Assembly (NCBI GenBank): GCA_002696885.1
Contig: NZSO01000020.1
Location: 1-11,274 of the forward strand
Reading direction: 5' to 3'
Source: Verrucomicrobiales bacterium
GTDB lineage: Bacteria > Verrucomicrobiota > Verrucomicrobiia > Verrucomicrobiales > DEV007
DNA: 11,274 nucleotides
Part shown: in pieces, positions 1-8,400 of the stretch
How positions within the stretch are numbered: position 1 is the first letter of the stretch
How the letters are laid out: every line of letters begins with the position of its first letter
Position numbers and translations under genes: made by a program
Notes under the pieces: generated by a model
What the model saw: the letters and a program-made list of their open reading frames with translations, nothing else
The model's database searches: none
Told to the model about the DNA's origin: nothing

Positions 1-594
1 AATAATATTTACAACCTCGATGCCGCCACGCTCCATATCGTGCATAATGTTTCTTGCAAACGCAGCTAGGTATGAGTAGAGGAGAAAAGTTGGTATAGCT
101 ACAGCGAGCCCAGCAGCTGATGTAATCAGGCTTTGATAAACTCCTTGAGAGAGGTCGCCTATAGTGGCTTGTCCACTTATAACATTAAATTGAACGAAAG
201 TATCAACTAGCCCGAGGATAGTTCCCAATAAACCAATTAATGGCGCGATGTATGCAATGGTTAAAAGAACTGATAGATAACGCTCCAGCCTAGGAACCTC
301 AAGCTGACCAGATTCTTGAACGATCTCTTTAAGATCAGATCTAGGTAATTCATGGCGTATAACTGCTGAATGCATCACTCTGGCAACTGGCCCTGGAGTG
401 ACAGCACAAACCTGGAGAGCTTCAGCATAATTTTTTTTTCTTATTAAATTAGACAGACCTTGAAGAAATTCTCCTACGTTAATTGTGGAACGGTGAAATA
501 GGAATAATCTCTCAAGAAAAACGCCTACTGCAACAATCGAGCAACCTAGAAGAAGCCACATCAATGGGCCTCCTTTGCTAATCATCTCGAACAT
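1..594 (-). CDS. MotA/TolQ/ExbB-family proton channel protein (3' end cut by window edge)
   Basis: An open frame of 198 codons runs off the left edge, so the C-terminus is missing. The family forms inner-membrane channels that use the proton-motive force to energise TonB/Tol-type transport or envelope work, usually with an ExbD/TolR partner. Visible features are an N-terminal KGGPLMW segment leading into membrane helix 1 (about residues 9-29); a cytoplasmic stretch; helix 2 (about 108-133) with the family pattern P118-LIGLLGT-ILGLVDTF; and helix 3 (about 153-178) with LITSAAGLAVAIPTFLLYSY. ATG at 594 is chosen because MFEMISKGGPLMW matches the usual N-terminus of the family. An internal ATG at 561 has a better upstream AAAGGAGG, but starting there would remove the conserved KGGP. 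No ribosome binding site is seen before 594. An ExbD-like gene would be expected just left of the window. Whether it is ExbB or TolQ cannot be decided from this fragment. The family call is firm. Confidence 0.93.
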   Translation of the reverse strand, partial: MFEMISKGGPLMWLLLGCSIVAVGVFLERLFLFHRSTINVGEFLQGLSNLIRKKNYAEALQVCAVTPGPVARVMHSAVIRHELPRSDLKEIVQESGQLEVPRLERYLSVLLTIAYIAPLIGLLGTILGLVDTFVQFNVISGQATIGDLSQGVYQSLITSAAGLAVAIPTFLLYSYLAAFARNIMHDMERGGIEVVNII

Positions 595-701
595 ACTTTT
601 CTAATATAATGCTTTTTAAAATATCGGTAGCCTAAGTTCGCACTAATACTGCAAATAGTAAAGGGCACTATATGATACTCAGGAAATATTGTGAAATATC
701 G

Positions 702-1538
702 TTAGTAAAATAAGCTATCAGATGCAATTTCATCATATAACACCATTATCTTCGATCTTATTTCATCATACTTCAACTCATGGTCAGTCACTAAAACAAG
801 CTGAGCGATGGAAAAATGAATGAAACTTAATGAGTAATTCAAACAATGAATACTCCTTAATTGATTTCTATTATTCTTTATGAATTCAGATAACTCATTA
901 ATCTGGTTGAAAGGATCCTCGGGTGTATCAGTAGGAGAAAAAATTGGAGGTTTATTATCATAAAACAAAACACCTGAACCCTTAATACCAATCATATTAT
1001 TAACTGAATCAAGGAAATGTTTAATTTTCATGTTGTCCCCAAACAACAATTCTTGATCACCCATATGTTGATCATATTTTTCACTCCTTGTTCGTTCTGA
1101 ATTAGCAATCGGATCCAGTTCCTCCAGAGGCTTCACTTTACCTCTTGATCTATGAACTTTGTGAGGAGAATTTCGCTCTCTAAACACCTCAGAGCTTTGA
1201 TGCTCAACTTCATCGGATTGCTTAAAGTAATGATCAATATCATCATCGATAATAAATCCAGATCCCTCTAGCTCATCATTATTATCAATATCTGAGTAAA
1301 AGATATCTTTAACATTGGATTTGGATTTACCCTCAAATTTATTCGGAATAAATTCGGGCACTTTCTGACTTTCAGTATCATCAACAAGTTCAAATGGACT
1401 GGATTGTTGAGCATCATTTTCATTAGAGTTAAAAAAAGCCTGAGAATCGTCGGGCTGTGATTCAATAAAAGAGAGCTTATCAGGATCAATTTGTTCTTTT
1501 TCCTGTTTGTTGAACAATTCTCTAAATGAAAAAGACAT
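702..1538 (-). CDS. Hypothetical protein, acidic disordered N-terminus, possible roadblock/LC7-like C-terminal domain
   Basis: I do not recognise this 278-residue protein. It has no signal peptide or membrane segment, so it is probably cytoplasmic. Residues 1 to about 165 are rich in D, E, S, N and Q with little hydrophobic content and look disordered, apart from a short amphipathic start (SFSFRELF). Residues 168-273 look folded. Their predicted order is helix (KHFLDSVNNM), strand (GSGVLFYD), strand, long helix (NQINELSEFIKNN), three strands (RSIHCLNYS, LSFIHFS, AQLVLVTDH) and helix (YDEIRSKIMVLYDEIA). That order resembles a roadblock/LC7 domain, a dimerising fold in regulators of small GTPases. 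This is inference from pattern, not a motif match. The gene lies between the lamin-tail gene and the ExbB-like gene with about 108-bp gaps on each side, so it may be a separate unit. A weak promoter precedes it. That it is a real gene is likely, given its length and the frame continuity; its function is unknown. Confidence 0.8.
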   Translation of the reverse strand: MSFSFRELFNKQEKEQIDPDKLSFIESQPDDSQAFFNSNENDAQQSSPFELVDDTESQKVPEFIPNKFEGKSKSNVKDIFYSDIDNNDELEGSGFIIDDDIDHYFKQSDEVEHQSSEVFRERNSPHKVHRSRGKVKPLEELDPIANSERTRSEKYDQHMGDQELLFGDNMKIKHFLDSVNNMIGIKGSGVLFYDNKPPIFSPTDTPEDPFNQINELSEFIKNNRNQLRSIHCLNYSLSFIHFSIAQLVLVTDHELKYDEIRSKIMVLYDEIASDSLFY

Positions 1539-1590
1539 TTTGTTAAGTGGTTTGAATATATTTATAAAAACTAATATTAAAGTAATATTA

Positions 1591-1620
1591 ATTATATCAA
1601 TAAATCACTCCACAAAACAA
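1591..1620 (-). promoter_or_regulatory. Candidate promoter for the 278-residue protein gene
   Basis: On the minus strand a perfect TATAAT (1591-1596) lies 18 bp downstream of TTGTTT (1615-1620), which matches only TTG of the -35 consensus. It would give a leader of roughly 45 nt before the ATG at 1538. The region is very AT-rich, so a chance -10 match is quite possible. Confidence 0.35.
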
Positions 1621-1647
1621 GACTATAAATTATTTTCAGAGTACTTA

Positions 1648-4600
1648 CTACTTGGCGCGTAACTCTATTTGAAAACGATAAAAATATTGGCCCTCTAGAT
1701 CAAAATTCAACTGATTGAATTCCATCGTCACTAGACCATTTGGTCCCTCAACTAACTGCAAGTCCTCAACAGATGACCAATTCTTCAAATCATTGGATGA
1801 TAAAAGCGTAACTACAATATCATCCGGTAGCCTATCAAAACTAAACTGGATTGATAAATTTCTTTCGCCGTTTAGTTGACCGCGCAAAATAGATAATTTG
1901 TTTGTTAAAGTGGAGGGATTTCTTGGGTCAAGACCAAAGGCATATTCTTCTAAGTTACTGATACCATCATTGTCATAATCTTCCTCTGGGCCAGTTCTTT
2001 CTCCATCTATTCCATTATCTGTAAATTCGTTTTTGAACCATAAATTAAATCCATCCAGTTGTTTGCTATTTTCGGAACCTGGCGTGCCTTTTTCACTCAA
2101 TGAGGCTTGCCAATTAGTTGAGTCATTTCCTAACTGAAAAATGTCAATTCTTTCGATACTTCTTCCCTCACCTTCGGGCCAATGAATACCTCCATCATAT
2201 TTTACAGCATCTACTTCAATCAATGGAACTACTATTCCTTGGCCAATAACAAAATCAGGTTTATCAGGTCGTAAAAGAACGATTTCTTCTCCCGAATTAT
2301 TTAATGCTCCTTCAAAGCCATCTACATCCCCAAAAATTCTGACATTTTCAGGCACTGAATATTCATTTCTAAATTCACTCACTGATACCCCCTTTGGAAT
2401 GATCAAGACTCTTTCATTCTTTTGGAGCTTAGGCTGGTCTCCGGGAAAAGTGAAAGTAACACCATCGAGCCTCCAATTATTGTTTGGGTCGCCACCCTGT
2501 TGTTGAGAAACCGTATCGTAAAGTGGCAAGACACCATCACTAATATTGGTTATTTCAATATATTCAGTACCGCCCAAATATGGTTCATAACAAATTTCAC
2601 TGATGACCGCCTTTTCAATTCGCGGTGGATTATTAGGATATCCATCTGGAAAAGCTTGGAACCTATTTATTTCAAAAGATGGTAACCCTGACTGAGGAAC
2701 AAATACCTCATTACCAGCACCATTAATGTATCGGATGATAGAAACACCATTCTGAGTCGCTCTAAATTTTGCACCATGAGAGTAACCAGTGAACTGACCA
2801 TTATCATCAGCAGAAAATATGAACACCTCATCCCCTCTTGAACTCAACGAGAATGCCGTTCCAAAATAATTAATTGGTGCACCAGGATCCGCATTATTAT
2901 CCTCGTTAACCGCCCAGTATCCTTTTGCTGGAATCACTGTATTGCTGGGAATAAGATATTTTTTTGGGGTAAGTGAATCATCAGTCAAATACCATCCTCC
3001 AATATCGGCAGGCTCTGAACTAGTATTATATAGCTCTATAACATCGGTTTGAGGAAGGTCAGTATGTGATAGAATTTCATTAATCACAACGATTGGACCT
3101 CCAAAAGCTGATCCTCCACGACTCGCGCTGAGCTCCCAATCAGAAGCACGATATCCAGAACCATTTAAATGACTTCTTACAAGGCTATAACCTTGACCGT
3201 CTGCTTCAACAGGCCATGGTAACTCATCATCGTATTCCACCGAATCTAAAATGGCATAATAACGAGGATAGCCCGGCGCATCTCTCTGAAAACCTTCAAT
3301 CGTAATAGGTAGCCTTATTTCGATTCTTTCTCCTCCACCGTCCAAAGAACCTGCTTCTATATCTGCAAAAACGGTCACATCATCTCCAGTATTGTAAGCA
3401 GCACGAAACTGTGCTTCTCCAACATTGGTAATATAGGCAGATTCACCAGCTCGCAAAATTGGCTTGTCTCCCGGCAATGTCATTCCAAATCCATTAATAA
3501 TAAGATTATCACTTGAAGACTCAGGGTCGTATAAGAGAACATCCTCTACGCTACTATTTTCTATCTTAATGTATTCAACTGAAGACCCATATCCGGGTGA
3601 ATACATAATCTCCACAATTTTAATATTGGAGGAAACCGGCAATCCATTATCCTCTCCCAGGCTAGGATCATCAGGAATTAGATACTCGTTGGCATATTCA
3701 TCCAAAAATCTGGAAAAGTGCTTACCATCTGAAGAAGACGGAAAATGAAAGCCATGAACCCATCCAGTCAGTAAACCACCCTCAGAAGAATAAATAAAAG
3801 CACGTTCCCCTTTTGAGCTTAGACTAATTGAAAACCCGTTAACACCGTTTTCAAGAACTGTATATCCTCCAGCCGGTACAATTGTACCCTCGGTAATGGG
3901 AGGACTCTTTTGTGGCCTATCTAGATTATCCGAAATATACCAACCACTGATATCAACATCTTCGTCATTTGGATTATAAACCTCAATAGCATCATTAGTT
4001 AAAAGCCCATCACGAGTCCTGATCTCATTAATAAAGATTTTTTTAAATTCATCAGGTAATGGCTCATCTTCACCTGGGGAACCATGTGTATTGATACTAG
4101 GTCTCCAAGATCTAAAATCATCTTCATTAACAATTCTATTACTCTGAAATTGTACCAGTGAATAATCACCAGCGTCTGGCTGGCTTGGCCATCTTGCTCT
4201 TTCCAAATCATCCTCTTCTGGTAATTCAGGAGGGTCAGGAATCCCTCCATCATCGCCATCATAATATCTCACTGAACAAACAGTCGTACCGGTATCATCA
4301 GGACCATCTTTAAGAGTGATTCTTTCACCTCGGTTTGAAAGTCCAGCGCGACCAGCTCCTGCTCCATCGTCATCAATATATTGGCCAGTTATTTGGACAC
4401 CAGGGTACTGTGTTGCGAAAAATTGAGCGTTGGCCACTAAAACGAGACATTGTCCGGGCTGAATGAAAGTCTGTGCAGGAAAGGTGAATAAAATACCATT
4501 AGTGAATTCCCATCCTGAAATATCAATAGCCTCTTGACTAATATTTTTAATCTCAACAAATTCCCGAGCTTCATCCGGACCATTTGGGTTATAGTGAATT

Positions 4601-4713
4601 TCTGAAATGATAACATCCGAGGATGCGTATAAAGGAATGACTCCCATCAGAAAAAACAGGAGGGAATAATGGAGATGTGAAATTTTATTGAATAGACTTG
4701 ATACGCAAGACAT
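1648..4713 (-). CDS. Secreted protein with five lamin-tail domains and a C-terminal EF-hand-like loop
   Basis: The 1021-residue protein begins with a signal peptide (hydrophobic core about residues 16-28, likely cleavage after LYA at 30), so it is exported. Five lamin-tail (LTD) beta-sandwich units follow, at about 33-215, 224-350, 363-538, 540-690 and 700-880. Each opens with an EI(H/M/L/C)-type strand and then E(F/Y)(V/I)(E/K)I or IE(V/L)YN. Units 1, 3 and 5 share a long form ending in a VxYD...W...GTPG-like segment. Units 2 and 4 share another form with DI(S/G)GWY, (F)SLSS(K/R)G and TG(W/Y)xHG. A DYDNDGISNLEE loop at 912-923 looks like a calcium-binding EF-hand-type turn, followed by AFGLDPRNP and a beta-rich tail containing SSNDLKNW. 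LTDs in bacteria occur on extracellular proteins, often with nucleases or CotH kinases, but no catalytic domain is visible here. The role is probably extracellular adhesion or binding (inference). The frame is closed by TAA upstream of ATG 4713. No Shine-Dalgarno is seen. Confidence 0.92.
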   Translation of the reverse strand: MSCVSSLFNKISHLHYSLLFFLMGVIPLYASSDVIISEIHYNPNGPDEAREFVEIKNISQEAIDISGWEFTNGILFTFPAQTFIQPGQCLVLVANAQFFATQYPGVQITGQYIDDDGAGAGRAGLSNRGERITLKDGPDDTGTTVCSVRYYDGDDGGIPDPPELPEEDDLERARWPSQPDAGDYSLVQFQSNRIVNEDDFRSWRPSINTHGSPGEDEPLPDEFKKIFINEIRTRDGLLTNDAIEVYNPNDEDVDISGWYISDNLDRPQKSPPITEGTIVPAGGYTVLENGVNGFSISLSSKGERAFIYSSEGGLLTGWVHGFHFPSSSDGKHFSRFLDEYANEYLIPDDPSLGEDNGLPVSSNIKIVEIMYSPGYGSSVEYIKIENSSVEDVLLYDPESSSDNLIINGFGMTLPGDKPILRAGESAYITNVGEAQFRAAYNTGDDVTVFADIEAGSLDGGGERIEIRLPITIEGFQRDAPGYPRYYAILDSVEYDDELPWPVEADGQGYSLVRSHLNGSGYRASDWELSASRGGSAFGGPIVVINEILSHTDLPQTDVIELYNTSSEPADIGGWYLTDDSLTPKKYLIPSNTVIPAKGYWAVNEDNNADPGAPINYFGTAFSLSSRGDEVFIFSADDNGQFTGYSHGAKFRATQNGVSIIRYINGAGNEVFVPQSGLPSFEINRFQAFPDGYPNNPPRIEKAVISEICYEPYLGGTEYIEITNISDGVLPLYDTVSQQQGGDPNNNWRLDGVTFTFPGDQPKLQKNERVLIIPKGVSVSEFRNEYSVPENVRIFGDVDGFEGALNNSGEEIVLLRPDKPDFVIGQGIVVPLIEVDAVKYDGGIHWPEGEGRSIERIDIFQLGNDSTNWQASLSEKGTPGSENSKQLDGFNLWFKNEFTDNGIDGERTGPEEDYDNDGISNLEEYAFGLDPRNPSTLTNKLSILRGQLNGERNLSIQFSFDRLPDDIVVTLLSSNDLKNWSSVEDLQLVEGPNGLVTMEFNQLNFDLEGQYFYRFQIELRAK

Positions 4714-4759
4714 TGATGTTGGGGAGTTGGGTGCAATCTTACGACATAACCCTTAACTA

Positions 4760-4788
4760 ATTATCCTTCGTCAAATCCTCGAGGTCAA
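4760..4788 (-). promoter_or_regulatory. Promoter upstream of the lamin-tail protein gene
   Basis: On the minus strand TTGACC (4783-4788) and GATAAT (4760-4765) each match the sigma-70 consensus at 5 of 6 bases and are separated by exactly 17 bp. It lies in the 105-bp gap after the lipoprotein gene, would start transcription near 4753, and gives a leader of about 40 nt. It suggests the lamin-tail gene is transcribed independently of metH. Confidence 0.6.
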
Positions 4789-4818
4789 GGAAGAGCGACT
4801 ATTATTATAGATTATTCA

Positions 4819-5373
4819 TCATGATGATTTCCCAAGATTTTTTGGTAAAACCTTATAATCATAAACCTCACTAGGTGAGAATAACCAGCCCGGATCGGGA
4901 TTAATTAGCCTATAATCCGATAATATAAATTCTCTTAACAAGAGATTTGAATTGGGGTCATAAACCTTCCTTCCAGAAAACTTCCCATTCACTTTATATT
5001 CATAATTATGATCATAGCCGAAGCGCTTAACCTTTTCCAACTTGGTAGGATCATCACCTAATTCTTCTTTTTCAAATTCCATTATTTCAGGAAGTCGATC
5101 TGGCACGGACTTGACTCTCTCATTCATAATGACAAGAGCCGACTCAGTCCAAGGCTGACCAGGCCTACGCAAATATCCCCAAAACCTCATTCGATCAACG
5201 TAATACCTGCGACCAATATAAAAATCACCTCGGGGTTCAGCTGCTATTTTTTGAGCTCTAACCAACTTGGCTGTTTCAATTTCAGGATTTTTGATAACCT
5301 TACTTGGGGAGCAACTTGATAAAAAAGCAACAACAAAAAATCCAAGTAGTGGAAACAGATTATTTAAAGTCAT
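4819..5373 (-). CDS. Small lipoprotein of unknown function
   Basis: The product is 184 residues. Its N-terminus is a lipoprotein signal: a hydrophobic stretch (LFPLLGFFVVAF) followed by the lipobox LSSC, with Cys21 as the lipidated residue, so the mature protein should be membrane-anchored on the periplasmic side. After a short helix-prone linker there is a striking basic/aromatic block, FYIGRRYYVDRMRFWGYLRRP (about residues 51-71). A middle stretch follows (EIMEFEKEELGDD, then HNYEYKVNGKFSGRKVYDP), and the last part is aromatic (DPGWLFSPSEVYDYK). I do not recognise a family and propose no function. An in-frame TAG lies directly before ATG 5373, which fixes the start from upstream. The gene lies 50 bp after metH on the same strand with no clear terminator between them, so it may be co-transcribed with metH. 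Confidence 0.85.
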   Translation of the reverse strand: MTLNNLFPLLGFFVVAFLSSCSPSKVIKNPEIETAKLVRAQKIAAEPRGDFYIGRRYYVDRMRFWGYLRRPGQPWTESALVIMNERVKSVPDRLPEIMEFEKEELGDDPTKLEKVKRFGYDHNYEYKVNGKFSGRKVYDPNSNLLLREFILSDYRLINPDPGWLFSPSEVYDYKVLPKNLGKSS

Positions 5374-5423
5374 CTATGACATAATGCATTGGGCATAAAA
5401 GGTCCGCAACAAGGAAATAATTA

Positions 5424-8400
5424 TCAATAGGCAAGCCATGGACCTAACCACTTTTCAACTTCTTGAACGCTTTTTCCTTTTCTTTGGGCGTATTGAACAA
5501 TCTGATCTTTACCAATACTTCCTACACCAAAATATCTAGAATTTGGATGCGCAAAATATAATCCACTCACTGAGGATCCAGGACTCATTGCCATACTTTC
5601 AGTGAGAGAAGCCCCGACTATTCGCTCTGCATCTAATAAATCAAAAAGTGTCAATTTTTCTGTATGATCAGGTTGAGCTGGATACCCTGGAGCAGGTCTA
5701 ATGCCTCTATATTTTTCTTTAATTAACTCATCATTAGATAATTCACCCTTCATTTCATATCCCCAAAAATGTCGAGCATCTGAATGTAATTTTTCAGCAA
5801 ATGCCTCTGCCAAACGATCAGCAATAGACTTTACCATTATGGAAGAGTAGTCATCATTTTTATTTAGATAAGAATTAGAAAGCTCATCAGCCCCGTGGAT
5901 TGAAACCACAAAACAACCCAAATAATCATTAATTTTTGAGCTCTTCGGCGCAATAAAATCCGATAACGCGTAATTAGGTTTATCTTTTTTTGGCATTTGT
6001 TGCCGAAGCGTATAAAAAACAGATCTGACATTTTCTCTCAGGTCATCAGTATAAATCTCAATATCATCACCAATTGAATTGGCAGGAAAAAGGCCCCAAA
6101 CACCCTTTGCTAAAAGACTTTTATTTTCGAGGATTTTCTCTAACAACACCTGAGCATCATGATAAAGCTTTTTTGCCTCTTCTCCGCAATTGGAGTCCTC
6201 AAAGATTTTCGGGTATCTCCCCCTAATTTCCCATGCATGAAAAAATGGAGACCAGTCAATGTAAGGAATAAGTTCTTTTATTTCAGGAAATACCTCTTGG
6301 ACACCAGTACTACTAGGTTGAGGAACATCAATCTGATGCCAATCTGATAAAAGAGCATTATTAGTGGCTTCCTCTATCGACAATAACTTATTTTTAACCT
6401 CACCACTACCATACTTCTGCCTTAATTCGTCGTGCCGGTTTTCATTATCAGAAATAAAAACATCTCTCTTATCTTTCCCCATTAACGAAGTCACTACTGG
6501 AACACTTCGGCTAGCATCAAGCACATGAATCACGGGCCCGCTGTAGTGAGGCGCAATCTTAATAGCAGTGTGAGCGGCACTCGTTGTGGCACCTCCTATT
6601 AATAATGGTGTTTTCATTTGTTGACGCTCCATTTCCTTAGCCACACTGATCATTTCATCTAGGCTTGGAGTGATGAGACCACTCAATCCTATAAAATCTG
6701 CACCTATTTCTTTAGCCTTGGAAAGAATCTTATCGCACGGGACCATGACTCCAAGATCGACAACCTCGTAGTTATTACAGGCTAAAACCACTCCAACGAT
6801 ATTTTTCCCAATGTCGTGAACATCACCTTTGACTGTAGCCATTACTATTTTTCCTGCAGAGTCAGAATGCTTTTTTTCCTTCTCCATGTAGGGCTCAAGA
6901 TAGGCCACTGACTTCTTCATTACCCTTGCTGATTTGACTACCTGAGGTAGAAACATTTTACCCTCACCAAAAAGATCTCCCACGATCTGCATTCCATCCA
7001 TGAGGGGCCCTTCAATAACTTTAATTGGTTTTCCGTATTGAATTCTGGCCTCCTCGGTATCTTTTTCAATATAGTCTGTTATTCCTTTGAGCAGAGAATA
7101 TTTCAATCTTTCCTCCAAGGACTCATTCCTCCATTCAAGATTAGATTCTGTTTTTTTACCAGATGTCCCCTTGAATTGCTCGGCATAAGAAATTAATTCA
7201 TCTGTTGCCTGGGAGTTTCTATTAAAAATAACATCCTCAACTTTGACTAAAAGCTCCTGAGGAATGTTTTCGTAAACCTCGAGCATACCAGCGTTGACAA
7301 TACCCATGTCCATTCCAGCCTCTATGGCATGATAGAGGAATGAGGAATGCATCGCCTCTCTAACAACATTATTACCCCGAAAACTAAATGAAATATTAGA
7401 GACACCACCACTAACTTTTGCTCCAGGTAAATTTTCTTTGATCCACTTTGTGGCTTTTATAAAATCAAGAGCATAATTATTATGCTCCTCCATACCGGTT
7501 GCAATCGTAAGAATGTTAGGATCAAAAATTATATCCTCTGGATTAAAGTCTACCTCCTTAACAAGTATTCTGTATGCCCTTTCACAAATACGAATCTTAT
7601 CTTCGTAACTAGCTGCCTGACCCTCTTCGTCGAAGGCCATCACAACCACAGCAGCACCAAACTTCATAATTTCTCTGGCCTGCTCTATAAAAGTTACTTC
7701 CCCCTCTTTCAAAGAAATTGAATTTACGATGGGCTTGCCTTGAATACTTTTTAGACCCTCCTTAATAACCTCCCACTTTGACGAGTCTATCATTATCGGG
7801 ACTTTTGAAATCTCAGGTTCAGATGCAATCAGCCTCAAAAAACTTCCCATCATTTCAACACCATCAATGAGACCTTCGTCCATACAGACATCGATCACGT
7901 TGGCTCCGTTTTCTACTTGTTGCCTCGCTATACGGGTTGCTTCATCAAGTTTGTTCGCTTTGATAAGCTTAGAAAATCTTGGAGAACCAGCAACGTTGGT
8001 ACGTTCCCCAACCATTAAAAAATTTTTTTCTTTGGTATGATTGTAGGCTTCTGATCCACTAAGCCTCATACATGGATCAATTTTGGGAATCCTCCTAGGT
8101 TCGTATTTTTTTACCTCCTCAGCGATTTCAGAAATATGTTCAGGTGTATTTCCACAGCAACCACCCACAATATTTACCATTCCACTCGCTGCGAATTCTC
8201 CTGAAAATTTAGCCATGTCATCAGGAAGGAGGTCGAATCCGCTCGGGGCTAATGGATTGGGTAGACCCGCATTTGGATAAACCGAAACATAGGCATCCGT
8301 TTTTTTAGATAGTTCAGAAAGAAAAGAACGCATAGGTTCAGGTCCCAATGAACAATTGAGTCCCAAGGCCAATGGATTCATGTGCCGGAAGGAGTTAATG

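Noticed and set aside
559..576. AAAGGAGG followed by ATG at 561 as the true start of the ExbB-like gene
   Set aside because: The purine tract encodes the conserved KGG of the family N-terminus. Starting at 561 would delete it, and other genes here do not use Shine-Dalgarno sequences, so it is probably a coding coincidence.
683..699. Direct repeat of GAAATAT (683-689 and 693-699)
   Set aside because: Short, AT-rich and straddling nothing of note just after a stop codon; expected by chance at this base composition.
2422..2685. 87-codon plus-strand frame inside the lamin-tail gene
   Set aside because: Antisense shadow of a clear coding region with no recognisable motif or start context; the same holds for 3464-3748, 3999-4262 and the plus-strand frames inside metH.
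4764..4792. CCTCGAGG palindrome region as a terminator after the lipoprotein gene
   Set aside because: Only an 8-bp self-palindrome with no loop or U-tract on either strand; part of it is better explained as the spacer of the promoter at 4760-4788.
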